Origin: Pseudooceanicola marinus | GTDB lineage: Bacteria; Pseudomonadota; Alphaproteobacteria; Rhodobacterales; Rhodobacteraceae | NCBI RefSeq assembly: GCF_020177265.1 | Contig: NZ_JAIVMC010000001.1 | Coordinates: 434,001-498,000, forward strand | Direction: 5' to 3' | DNA length: 64,000 bases | Notes under the pieces: model-generated | The model's database searches: none | Seen by the model: the letters and a program-made list of their open reading frames with translations, nothing else | Told to the model about the DNA's origin: nothing | Shown: in pieces, positions 54,604 through 63,482 of the stretch | Position numbering within the stretch: the stretch's first letter is position 1 | Layout of the letters: each line of letters begins with the position of its first letter | Position numbers and translations under genes: made by a program

Positions 54604-55419
54604 ATGCCCAAGCTTGAATACCACCGCCGCATCCTGCCCGACAGCGCCCCCACCGTCGCCCCCGGCGCCACCGCCTATTCCCGCGGTGTCGTGAAACGCA
54701 ACTATGCGCTGGTGCCCCCCGATGGTGTGCTGCCCAGCCGGCTGCCCGACTACCGCGATACCACGGTGAACTTCCTCGCCGCTCCGCAGATGGGGGCACG
54801 TTTCGCCCAGACGATGCTGCTGATCGAACCGGGCGGGGGCACCATGGCGCCGCGCAACGACGGCAATCAGCACTTCCTGTTGCTGCGGGAGGGCCAGCTG
54901 CGCCTGAAGATCGACGGCCTGGACGAGATCGTGCTGGAGGACGGCGGCTTTGCCTATGTGCCTGCCGGTCTCGGCTTCGAGGTGACCAACGACACTGGCG
55001 AAACCGCCCGCCTGCTGGAGTTCTACAAACCTTACGAGGCCCTGCCGGGCGTCGACACCCCAGCCCCGATCATCTCGTCGCTCGACGCTACCCCGGTGGA
55101 GAACTTCTCCGGCCAGGAGGGCCGCGGCTGGCAATGTCTGCTGCCGCGCGGCGACATGGCCTTCGACATGGAGATGAACGTGCTGGCCCTGGCCCCCGGC
55201 ACCCATTTCCCCTCGGTCGAAACGCATATCATGGAACATGCGCTGTTCATGCTGCGCGGCGGCGGCATGTACATGCTGGACTGGGATTGGCACGAGGTCT
55301 GGACCGAGGACTTCATCTGGATGGGGCCCTGGGTGCCGCAGCAGTTCTACGCCGGCGGCTGGGAGGAAAGCGCCTACCTTCTCTACAAGGACGTGAACCG
55401 CGACGTGCGGTTCGACTGA
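54604..55419 (+). CDS. allE: (S)-ureidoglycine aminohydrolase
   Basis: The ATG at 54604 follows GAGAGG and gives 271 residues with an intact bicupin fold. The N-terminal cupin begins NYALVPPDGVLPSRLPDY and the C-terminal cupin carries the manganese-ligand pattern FPSVETHIMEHALFML and later WVPQQFYA. The chain ends YLLYKDVNRDVRFD, as in AllE/YlbA. It releases ammonia from ureidoglycine during allantoin and purine breakdown. It lies between decayed genes on both sides and is the only undamaged enzyme of this locus, which suggests it is still of use or the decay is recent. Confidence 0.88.
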   Translation: MPKLEYHRRILPDSAPTVAPGATAYSRGVVKRNYALVPPDGVLPSRLPDYRDTTVNFLAAPQMGARFAQTMLLIEPGGGTMAPRNDGNQHFLLLREGQLRLKIDGLDEIVLEDGGFAYVPAGLGFEVTNDTGETARLLEFYKPYEALPGVDTPAPIISSLDATPVENFSGQEGRGWQCLLPRGDMAFDMEMNVLALAPGTHFPSVETHIMEHALFMLRGGGMYMLDWDWHEVWTEDFIWMGPWVPQQFYAGGWEESAYLLYKDVNRDVRFD

Positions 55420-55514
55420 CGGCAGCGCGTCAGAGCCGGGCGGCCTGCTAAGGCCGTCCGGGGCAGTCCACCCGCGCCGGGGCCCGCGCTTCCCGCACAG
55501 GACAAGGAAAAGAC

Positions 55515-56645
55515 ATGACACAGAGCCTGATGAACACCGAGGACATCCTGCGCGGCCTGCTCCGCTGAGTCGAGGTCGACACGCCCTCGGGCGCGATCGA
55601 GCCGCTGGGACAGTTGCAGGACATGATCGCCGAAGAACTGATGCCCATGGGCGCGACGCTGGAACGGATCCCCGGGCGCGACGGCATGGGTGACCACCTG
55701 ATCGCGCGTTTTGCCGGGGGCGACGGTCCGGGCGTGCTGGTCTCCAGCCACATCGACACCGTCTGCCCGCCGGGCAGCGTGGCCCTGCGCCGCGACGGCG
55801 ATCACATGCACGGCCCGGGCATCGCGGACATGAAGGGCGGCGCCTACCTGGCGCTTTGCGCCATCCGCAATCTGCTGCACGACGGCGGCGGCCTGCCCGA
55901 CCCGGTCACCATAATCTTCAGCAGCGACGAGGAAATCGGCTCCCCCACATCGCACCAGATGATCCAGGCCGAGGCGCGCCGTCACGGCAGCGTGCTGGTG
56001 ACCGAACCGTCGCGCTAGGACCAGGTGGTGACTTTCCGCAAGGGCCGGTCCAAGTACAGGCTGGACATCCACGGTCAGGAATCCCACGCCGGATCCGCCT
56101 TCCACGAGGGGCATTCGGCGATCCTCGAACTGGCCCGAGTGATCGGCAAGCTGGAACAGGTGACCGACCGCGACCGGGGCACCACGCTGAACGTCGGGCG
56201 CGTGCGCGGTGGCACCGAACCCAACGTGGTCGCGGGCCATGCTGCCTGCGACATCGACCTGCGCTTTGCCGAGAACCCGGTGGCCGGAGAGGTCGAGACG
56301 ATGCTGAAGGCGCTGCAACCGGAAGACCCCGGCGTGCGCTTCGCCCTGTCGGGCGAGATGGAGAAGCCCTGCATGCAGCGCACGCCGCAGATCGTCGAGA
56401 TGTTCGAACGCGCCCGCGCGATCAACGCCCAGATCGACACCCCGCTGGAGGAAATGCACTCGGGCGGTGGCAGCGACGGCAACTTCACCGCCGCGGCGGG
56501 CGTGCCGACGCTGGACGGGCTGGGGGTGATCGGCAACGCCTGGCATTCGCCCAACGAGTACCTGGTGATCTCAGCCCTGGCCCGGCGCGAGTTTCTGCTG
56601 CGCGGTCTGATCCGCTCGCTGGCGGCCGAGGCCCCGGCCGGCTGA
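55515..56645 (+). pseudogene. M20-family amidohydrolase/peptidase with two nonsense codons
   Basis: A single frame of 376 codons from the ATG at 55515 encodes a full M20 enzyme except for two stops: TGA at 55566-55568, where relatives have Trp (…LLR-W-VEVDTPSG), and TAG at 56016-56018 (…EPSR-x-DQVVTF, where Glu is likely). All metal-site motifs survive: VSSHIDTV, GPGIADMKGGAYLA, FSSDEEIGSPTS, GQESHAG and HSGGGSDGNFTA. With allE beside it, an allantoate/ureidoglycolate-type or carbamoyl-amino-acid hydrolase is plausible. Each lesion is a single base change, so inactivation is recent. A start at 55614 could give only a 135-residue fragment. Confidence 0.88.
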
Positions 56646-56688
56646 TCCCTGTCGCCGGGACGGCCCCGGCCATCCCCCCGAAAACGAC

Positions 56689-56718
56689 AAAGGCGCGGCC
56701 CTCCGGGGTCGCGCCTTT
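56689..56718. terminator. Bidirectional terminator
   Basis: The stem aaaggcgcggcc/ggtcgcgccttt (12 bp, one wobble) with a 6-base loop ends in TTTT and starts with an A-run. It lies between two convergent pseudogenes. Confidence 0.75.
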
Positions 56719-56773
56719 TCCCATGACCGTGCCGGCGCGCCCTGACAGGCGCGCCCCGCACCGCATTGCGGCC

Positions 56774-57466
56774 TCAGTAGCCTGCGGCGACATCCACCAG
56801 GTGCGACCACTCGCCGGTTTCCTCGAAGCGGCGCACGTTCTCGGCCACGATCACCGCCCCGGTCTCCGGATCGGCAATGGAGGAGATATGCGGCGTGATG
56901 GTGACACCGGGATGCGACCAGAAGGGGCTGTCTTCGGGCAGCGGTTCCTGGCGGAAGACGTCCAGCGTCGCATGGCTCAGCTGGCCTGCGTCGAGGGCCG
57001 CCAGCAGATCCTCCTCGACCACGTGGCGCCCACGTGCGGTGTTGATGAAGGCCGCGCCGCGCTTCATCTTGCCGAGGAAGGCGGCGTCGACCATGTCCTC
57101 TGTCGCCGGGGTCAGGGGCAGCATGTTGACCACGATATCGGCCTGGGCCAGCACCTCGTCCAGGCTGTGCGGCCCGTCGAAACACTCGACCCCCTCGATC
57201 TGCTTGGGCGAACGCGCCCAGCCCAGGGTGCGGAACCCCGTGCGCGACAAGTGTCGGGCCACCTCGGCACCGAGGTTGCCCAGGCCAAGAACCGCCACGG
57301 TGCAATCGCGCGCCAGCGGGGTTGAAACCTGTTACCACTTGCCGCGCGCCTGCGAGGCGATCAGTTCGGGTATGCGGCGGTGCAGGCGCAGCACATGCAG
57401 CAGCACGTATTTCATCATCCGCTGACGCAGATCGGTGCCGATGGTCCGCATCACCGGCTCCAACAC
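56774..57466 (-). pseudogene. 5'-truncated 2-hydroxyacid dehydrogenase (GhrA-like)
   Basis: The C-terminal two thirds of a glyoxylate/hydroxypyruvate reductase A-type enzyme are clear: MMKYVLLHVLRLHRR, NAD motif VAVLGLGNLGAEVA, catalytic Arg in INTARGRHVVEEDLL, Glu in FRQEPLPED, and His in ITPHISS. A TAA at 57332-57334 interrupts the frame just before the Rossmann motif, where relatives continue (RGKW-x-QVSTPLARD). The first 90 or so residues are gone; recognisable homology stops near 57466, where a LysR fragment on the opposite strand begins. The enzyme would have reduced glyoxylate, a product of ureide breakdown. Confidence 0.85.
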
Positions 57467-57935
57467 GGTGCTGCAACGGCAGGCTGACGCCGGCGGCCTC
57501 GATCTGGCCTTCCGGGCCAACGAACCGGGCACCGAGGCTTCGCTCAGCGATCACGAGCTGCGCCGCCTACCCCTCGAGCTCTACCCCCGGCACTCCCCGA
57601 TCTATCGCAGCTTCGCGCCACTTATCGCCTCGGAAGACGACGGGGATGAAGCCAGACCGCGCCATTTCTGCGATTCCCAGATCACCATCGAGCAGATGCT
57701 GCTGGCCGGCTTCGGTGTCTCCGCCCTGATCCTGGCGCGGGTGCAGAACAGCCTGCACAGTGGCGAGTTGATCCGTGTGCCGACCCATACCCCTGTGCCA
57801 TCGCTCGACATCACAGCGACCCACCTGAACCGTGCACGGCGGAAGTATTGCTTCCAGCTTCTCGATCTGGCCCGCCAGGCGGCGGAGACCTGGGCGCGAG
57901 ACTTCGACGACGTCGTCAGCATCCAACTGCACTAG
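57467..57935 (+). pseudogene. LysR-type regulator, C-terminal fragment
   Basis: About 155 residues of the LysR effector-binding domain remain (DAGGLDLAFRAN, ELRRLPLELYPRHSPIY, EQMLLAGFGVSALILARV). The DNA-binding helix-turn-helix and the first half of the effector domain are missing. An ATG at 57435 could start a short open frame, but it would have no DNA-binding domain. The fragment begins where the dehydrogenase remnant on the minus strand ends, so one deletion removed the divergent promoter and both 5' ends. Confidence 0.85.
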
Positions 57936-58154
57936 CGCGCCGACACTCCGGCGGTGCCGAAGCGCCCGGTCCGACGTTGCCCCGGCCCGTCCCGGTCTGG
58001 CTCGATCCAGTCAGGTCTGGCGCCGAGGCCACAGTTTTGCGCGGGCTCGATACATGCACTTGCATATTAAATCCGACCAAATTAGTCGTCGACTTGCAAG
58101 CCACGCCCCGGATGGGCGCAGCCAACCATACTCAGACAGCATCCGGGGACATCC
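57936..58154 (+). promoter_or_regulatory. Upstream region of the TonB receptor gene with palindromes
   Basis: The last 110 bp are AT-rich. They hold ATGCA-CT-TGCAT at 58054-58065 and an inverted pair cgac...gtcg at about 58073-58089. An 8-bp palindrome CTTGCAAG follows. Such sites are placed as expected for an iron-responsive operator, but I cannot assign Fur, Irr, RirA or IscR from sequence alone. GGGGA precedes the receptor start. Confidence 0.4.
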
Positions 58155-60113
58155 ATGACACTTTCCGCGCTTCGCCCGCGTCACCGCGCCTCCTGCAGCA
58201 TCATCGCGCTGCTGACCCTCTCGGGCCAGCCGCTGCTTGCCCAGGACACGACCACCGCATTCGCCCTGGATCCGATCGTGATCCAGAGCCAGGATGACCT
58301 CGGCGCGGCCGCGGATCGCGCCACCTCGATGTATGTCTCCGAACGGGAACTGGAGCAGGCGCGGTCCGGGGACCTGAAGGATGTCTTCTCCGGCATCGCC
58401 TCGGTCTCGGTCGGGGGCGCCCTGCCGCTGACGCAGAAGATCTTCGTCAACGGTGTCGACATGCTGAACCTCGGCGTGACCATGGACGGCACGCCGCAGA
58501 ACAACCGCGCCTTTCACCATGTCTCGGCCAATGCCATCGACCCCGGCCTGCTGAAACAGGTGCGTGCCGACGCCACCGTCTCGCCGGCCGATGCGGGCCC
58601 GGGCGCGCTGGCCGGCTCCGTCGTCTTCGAGACGGTCGATGCCTCCGACATCCTCGATCCCGGCGACGCCTTCGGCGGCAACCTGCGGCTGTCCTTTTCG
58701 GACAACGGCGAGACCCTGCAATCGGGGCTGACGCTGGCGGGCCAGGGCGGCGGGTTCGAATGGCTGCTCTACGGCAAGATCGCGGATGGGTCGGACTACG
58801 ACTCCGGCGCGGGCGAGCGCATTTACGGCACGCGCGCCGACCTGCAAAGCTACCTCGCCAAGGCCGCCTACCAGGCCGGCGACCACCGGTTCGAGTTTTC
58901 GGCACAGCGCCTGGAAGACAGCACGCTGCGCCAGGAACGGGCAAACTTCGGCGGCCGCGGCGGTGTCACCGATGCGCTGCTGCCGTACGACACCACGCGC
59001 GAAAGCTACGCCTTCACCTATGAAACCCCCGAAGCCACCGGCCTCTGGGATCCGCGGGTGCACCTGGGCTATTCGGAAAGCCAGATCGACAAGCCCGAAC
59101 CCTGGGACAGCAACGGCACCTCCGATACGACCTCCGCGACCATCGAGAATACGTTCAACCTCAACGCCGAGGAGAGGGTGACCGCCGGGATCGACTTCCA
59201 GCGCAAGTCGGGCCACTACTACAGCGAGGATGCCACCTACCCGGGCGATGACAGGGAGACCTCTCGCAACTTCGGCCTCTTCGCCCAGGCGCGCCTGCAG
59301 CCCACGGACCGGCTGAAGGTGTCCTTCGGCGCGCGCTACGACCGTCAGCGGTTCACCGGGGTCAACGGCGCCAAGGAAACCTTCGACGGGGTCTCGGGCA
59401 ATGCCTCGCTGACCTACCAGCTGACCGAGGAGCTGGCTCTGCGCGGCGGCGTTTCCTCCGTCTTCGGCGGGCTGGTGATCGAGGACAACTACCTGTTCGA
59501 GGGGCTGCGCGGCGCCACCGCCTATGACGACCTGAAGGCCGTGCGGGCCGACAACGCCACCCTGGGCTTCGACTGGACCCGGGGCGATCTGACCCTGTCG
59601 GGCGAGGTCTTCGTCACCGAGATGTCCAACGCCCGGTCCGGCACCTCCACCTTCGATTTCGAAAGCCGCGGCTTCAACCTGGGTGCCACCTACGGCTGGT
59701 CCAGCGGCTTTGCCCGGGCCACCCTGTCGCACAGCACGGTCGAGGTCGACGGGGAAACCGCCGGCAGCTACGAGGCACAGGACTTCGGCGCGCCCCTGGG
59801 CACCATCATGGCCGTCGAGTTCGAACAGCAGACCGGCGTCGAGGGGCTGACCGTCGGCGGCGGGCTGGACATCGCCCTGGACGAGGACGCGCCGGATGAC
59901 AGCCTGAACGACTACGAGGGCTACACCGTGGTCAATGCCTGGGCGGAGTATGTCCCCCCGCGCCTGCCGAACCTGACGCTGCGCCTCGGGGTCAACAACC
60001 TCTTCGATGAGGAATACGCCGACCGCGCGACCTACGGCGCCGAATACGGCTCGATCACCACGCTGAAGGAGCCGGGGCGCACCGTATCCCTCGTGGCGGT
60101 CTCGCGCTTCTGA
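58155..60113 (+). CDS. TonB-dependent outer-membrane receptor
   Basis: The 652-residue protein has a signal peptide (to about LLAQD, residue 30) and a short TonB-box-like segment (FALDPIVIQSQ). The plug domain follows (about 45-160: LKDVFSGIASVSVGG, NNRAFHHVSANAIDPG, GPGALAGSVVFETVD), then a beta-barrel ending in an aromatic residue (VSLVAVSRF). The plug pattern fits siderophore or haem receptors. It lies upstream of a siderophore-type binding protein and a RhtX-like carrier, which supports siderophore uptake. The ligand is not known. Confidence 0.93.
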   Translation: MTLSALRPRHRASCSIIALLTLSGQPLLAQDTTTAFALDPIVIQSQDDLGAAADRATSMYVSERELEQARSGDLKDVFSGIASVSVGGALPLTQKIFVNGVDMLNLGVTMDGTPQNNRAFHHVSANAIDPGLLKQVRADATVSPADAGPGALAGSVVFETVDASDILDPGDAFGGNLRLSFSDNGETLQSGLTLAGQGGGFEWLLYGKIADGSDYDSGAGERIYGTRADLQSYLAKAAYQAGDHRFEFSAQRLEDSTLRQERANFGGRGGVTDALLPYDTTRESYAFTYETPEATGLWDPRVHLGYSESQIDKPEPWDSNGTSDTTSATIENTFNLNAEERVTAGIDFQRKSGHYYSEDATYPGDDRETSRNFGLFAQARLQPTDRLKVSFGARYDRQRFTGVNGAKETFDGVSGNASLTYQLTEELALRGGVSSVFGGLVIEDNYLFEGLRGATAYDDLKAVRADNATLGFDWTRGDLTLSGEVFVTEMSNARSGTSTFDFESRGFNLGATYGWSSGFARATLSHSTVEVDGETAGSYEAQDFGAPLGTIMAVEFEQQTGVEGLTVGGGLDIALDEDAPDDSLNDYEGYTVVNAWAEYVPPRLPNLTLRLGVNNLFDEEYADRATYGAEYGSITTLKEPGRTVSLVAVSRF

Positions 60114-60184
60114 TGCGGGCCGGGCCAGCCCATGGCCCCAACCGACGTCGCCGGTCCCCCGGGGTCGGCGGCGTCACCGGTGCG

Positions 60185-60664
60185 TCAGGGATAGAGACGG
60201 ATCAGATGACGGGCCAGCGCATAGGCCTCTTCCGTGCTCATCCGTGCGCCCAGCTCCTCCGCGATGACCTCGCTGTAGACCTCCCAGATACGGTCGTGCA
60301 TGCCCAGGCCCGCATCGGTCAGCACCAGCCGCTTGCTGCGCCCCGGCCCCGGCGAGGCCTCGCTGCGGATCCAGCCCTGGGCCTCGATCCGCGACGCGTG
60401 GCGCGACAGGGCATATTGCCGGGTGAACAGCTTGCGCTCCAGGTCCGCCATCACCATGCCCTGCGGCCCGGCGCGTTCCAGTTCCAGCAGGATCTCGTAC
60501 CAGATCGGGTCGCCGATCCCCTCGGCGCGCAGCCGACTGGCGATCCGGGCCCCGACACTGCGCTGCACCCGCAGCAGGTTGAACCAGACACGGTTCGCCC
60601 CCATGCGCGGATCGTCATCCCCCGCAAAGGGATCCAGCTCCGTGTCCTGACTGTCAGCTGCCAT
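60185..60664 (-). CDS. MarR-type winged-helix regulator
   Basis: The 159-residue protein fits the MarR family in length and layout: N-terminal dimer helix (NLLRVQRSVGARIASRLRAEGI), winged helix (MVMADLERKLFTRQYALSRHASRIEAQGWIRSEASPGPGRSKRLVLTDAG) and C-terminal dimer helix. It is divergent from the binding-protein gene by 71 bp and follows the receptor gene convergently, so it probably controls one or both. The signal it senses is unknown. Confidence 0.85.
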   Translation of the reverse strand: MAADSQDTELDPFAGDDDPRMGANRVWFNLLRVQRSVGARIASRLRAEGIGDPIWYEILLELERAGPQGMVMADLERKLFTRQYALSRHASRIEAQGWIRSEASPGPGRSKRLVLTDAGLGMHDRIWEVYSEVIAEELGARMSTEEAYALARHLIRLYP

Positions 60665-60735
60665 GTCGGGTCGCCCGTTCCTAGTTCCGCACCTTACCTA
60701 CCCCGACCACTGCCCCAACACCATAGGAGGACCAC

Positions 60736-61635
60736 ATGACACGCGTCGCCATGCTTGCCCTTTCCACCTGCCTCGGCCTTGCTACCGCCGCACAGGCCGA
60801 AACCATCTCCGTGCGGACCTTTCCCGGTCCCGTCGAGGTGGAAACCATGCCCGAGACGACCTTCGTCTACGACATGGCGGCGCTGGACACGCTGGACGCA
60901 CTCGGCGTGCCCGGCCTGACCGCGATCAGCGACACCTACTTGCCGTACCTTTCGGACTACGCGGGAGACATCGGCACCCTCTTCGAGCCCGACTTCGAAG
61001 CGATCAACGCCGCCCAGCCGGAGCTAGTGATCCTCGGGGGCCGGTCGCAGCCGCACCTGGAGGACGTGCAGCGCATCGTTCCGGCCATCGACATGACCAT
61101 CTGGGGCGATGACATCATTGGCCAGGGTCTGGAACGGCTGCAGGCCTATGGCCGGATCTGGGGCCTGGAAGACGAGGCCGCCGCCCTGCACCAGCAGGTG
61201 GAAGATGCCATTGCCGCCGCGACACGGGCCGCGGAGGGCAAGGGCGACGCGCTCATCGTGTTGACCAACGGCCCCAAGGTCTCGGTCTACGGGCGCGGGT
61301 CGCGCTTTGGCTGGCTACATGACCTGACCGGGCTGGAGGAGGCCGCCGGCGATCTGACCGCCGAGACCCACGGCGAGGCCGTGTCTTTCGAGTACCTGCG
61401 CGAGATCGACCCGGACTGGCTGCTGGTCATCGACCGGATGGCGGCGATCGGCGGTGAAGGCCCGAACGCCCGCGCCACGCTGGACAACGCGTTGATGCAC
61501 GAAACCAAGGCCTGGCAGTCGGACCAGGTGATCTACCTCGACGCCGGGCCGCTCTACATCGCCGGGGGTGGCATCCAGTCAACCCTGCAGACCCTGGAAA
61601 CCCTGCGCAGCGCCCTCGCCGCCGGCGGAGACTGA
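60736..61635 (+). CDS. Siderophore-type ABC transporter substrate-binding protein (FatB/YclQ-like)
   Basis: The 299-residue protein has a signal peptide (MTRVAMLALSTCLGLATAAQA, cut before ETISV) without a lipobox. It has the two lobes and long connecting helix of class III binding proteins (LGVPGLTAISDTYLPYL; FEPDFEAINAAQPELVILGGRS; LTNGPKVSVYGRGSRFGWLHDLTG). The Arg-containing loop near VYGRGSR is typical of catechol- or citrate-siderophore binders. It should hand ligand to a permease, but no FecCD-type permease follows; the next gene is an exporter-fold ABC protein. Confidence 0.9.
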   Translation: MTRVAMLALSTCLGLATAAQAETISVRTFPGPVEVETMPETTFVYDMAALDTLDALGVPGLTAISDTYLPYLSDYAGDIGTLFEPDFEAINAAQPELVILGGRSQPHLEDVQRIVPAIDMTIWGDDIIGQGLERLQAYGRIWGLEDEAAALHQQVEDAIAAATRAAEGKGDALIVLTNGPKVSVYGRGSRFGWLHDLTGLEEAAGDLTAETHGEAVSFEYLREIDPDWLLVIDRMAAIGGEGPNARATLDNALMHETKAWQSDQVIYLDAGPLYIAGGGIQSTLQTLETLRSALAAGGD

Positions 61636-61731
61636 GGGGACTGAGGGGCGGCCGGCGCCACGTCGTGCGCCGGACTGTCGCCCCTCGCCCTGCCCTGCTA
61701 TTGCCAGACCGACACCAGCGCCCGAGGCCAG

Positions 61732-63435
61732 ATGCTCCGCCAATTCTTCGACTACTATCGCCCGTGGAAGCGTCTGTTCTTCCTCGACTTCGGCTGTGCC
61801 GTGCTCTCCGGTCTGCTGGAACTGGCCTTTCCGCTGGCCGTGCAGGCCTTCATCGACCGGCTGCTGCCTTCGGGCAACATGTCCCTGACGGTGCTTGCGG
61901 CCCTGGGGCTGATGGCGATCTACCTGCTGAACGCCGGGCTGATGGCGGTGGTGATCTACTGGGGTCACATGCTGGGCATCAACATCGAGACGGAGATGCG
62001 GCGCCGCGCTTTCGATCACCTGCAGAAACTGTCGTTCTCCTATTTCGACCGGGTCCGCACGGGCAAGCTGGTGGCGCGGGTGACCCGCGACCTGGAGGAG
62101 ATCGGCGAGGTCGCCCACCACGGGCCCGAGGATCTGTTCATCGCCGTGATGACCTTCGTCGGGGCCTTCCTGCTGATGCTGACGATCAACCTGGAACTGG
62201 CGCTGATCACCGCCGCCGTGGTGCCCGCCTGCGTGGCCATCGTCGCGATCTACGGCGGGCGCATGACCCGGACCTGGCGCGATATCTATGCCCGCGTCGC
62301 GGCCTTCAATGTGCGGCTGGAAGAGAACGTCGGCGGCATGCGTGTCGTTCAGGCCTTCGCCAACGAAGAGCATGAAAGCGCGCTCTTCGCCCGCGACAAC
62401 GCCGCCTACCGCGATACCAAGCTGTCGGCCTACAAGGTGATGGCCGCCTCCAGCTCTCTCAACTACATGGGCATGCGCCTGATCCAGGTGATCGTGATGG
62501 TGGCCGGGGCGATCTTCGTGCTGAACGGATCGCTTTCCACCGGGGGTTTCGTCGCCTTCCTGCTGCTGGTCGGGGTGTTCTTCCGCCCGCTGGACAAGAT
62601 CGCGGCGGTGATCGAGGTCTATCCGCGCGGCATCGCCGGGTTCCGCCGTTACCTCGACCTGATGGGCACGCAGCCCGAGGTGGCCAATGCCCCTGACGCG
62701 CGGCCCGCCGCGCCATTCCGGGGCGAGGTCAGCTTCGAGCGGGTCCACTTCGACTACGGCGACGAGCGGCCGGTGGTCCGCGACATCTCCCTGACGGTGC
62801 CCGCCGGCCAGACGGTGGCCTTCGTCGGCCCCTCCGGCGCGGGCAAGACCACGCTTCTGTCCCTGCTGCCGCGGTTCTACGACGCGACCGAGGGGCGGAT
62901 CCTGATCGACGGCACCGACATCCGCGACGTCACCCTGTCCTCGCTGCGCCGCCAGATCGGGCTGGTCAGCCAGGATGTCTTCCTTTTCGGCGGCACCCTG
63001 ATGGAAAACATCGCCTATGGCCGCCTGGACGCGAGCGAGGCGGAGATCCGCGAGGCCGCGGAGCGCGCCCAGTTGGGGGCGATGATCGACGCCATGCCCG
63101 AGGGGCTGCACACGGTGGTCGGGGAACGCGGCGTGATGCTGTCGGGCGGGCAGAAGCAACGGGTGGCGATTGCCCGCGCCTTCCTGAAGAACCCGCCGAT
63201 CCTGGTGCTGGACGAGGCGACCTCGGCGCTGGACACCGAGACGGAACGCCAGATCCAGGCCGCCCTGACCGAGCTGGCGCGACATCGCACGACCCTGGTC
63301 ATTGCGCACCGCCTGGACACGATCCGCGAGGCCGACCGCATCGTCGTGATGGACCACGGCCGGATCGTCGAGATGGGCACCGATGCCGAACTGCGCGCCC
63401 GCGCCGGGCGCTACGCCAGCCTGAACGGCGTCTGA
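61732..63435 (+). CDS. Exporter-fold ABC transporter (fused membrane and ATPase domains)
   Basis: The 567-residue half-transporter has six membrane helices (about 1-300) and a C-terminal ATPase with Walker A GPSGAGKTTLLSLL, Q-loop GLVSQDVFLFGGTLMENIAYG, signature LSGGQKQRVAIARAF, Walker B ILVLDEATSALD and switch His in LVIAHRLDTI. It starts 96 bp after the binding-protein stop. Exporter-fold proteins normally export, but IrtAB and YbtPQ import ferri-siderophores, so either direction is possible in this iron context. It would work as a homodimer. Confidence 0.88.
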   Translation: MLRQFFDYYRPWKRLFFLDFGCAVLSGLLELAFPLAVQAFIDRLLPSGNMSLTVLAALGLMAIYLLNAGLMAVVIYWGHMLGINIETEMRRRAFDHLQKLSFSYFDRVRTGKLVARVTRDLEEIGEVAHHGPEDLFIAVMTFVGAFLLMLTINLELALITAAVVPACVAIVAIYGGRMTRTWRDIYARVAAFNVRLEENVGGMRVVQAFANEEHESALFARDNAAYRDTKLSAYKVMAASSSLNYMGMRLIQVIVMVAGAIFVLNGSLSTGGFVAFLLLVGVFFRPLDKIAAVIEVYPRGIAGFRRYLDLMGTQPEVANAPDARPAAPFRGEVSFERVHFDYGDERPVVRDISLTVPAGQTVAFVGPSGAGKTTLLSLLPRFYDATEGRILIDGTDIRDVTLSSLRRQIGLVSQDVFLFGGTLMENIAYGRLDASEAEIREAAERAQLGAMIDAMPEGLHTVVGERGVMLSGGQKQRVAIARAFLKNPPILVLDEATSALDTETERQIQAALTELARHRTTLVIAHRLDTIREADRIVVMDHGRIVEMGTDAELRARAGRYASLNGV

Positions 63436-63482
63436 GGCGCCGGGGGCGAGGGCGCGTTGGCGCCGTCGCTCCGGGATCACGG

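Noticed and set aside
55566..55568. UGA in the M20 gene as a selenocysteine codon
   Set aside because: The position is a Trp in relatives, a second stop (TAG) follows in the same gene, and neighbouring genes are also broken.
52307..57935. Sequencing error as the sole cause of the broken genes
   Set aside because: The lesions include clean loss of catalytic segments, substitutions at key residues and a double truncation, which base-call errors would not produce, although single stops should still be checked.
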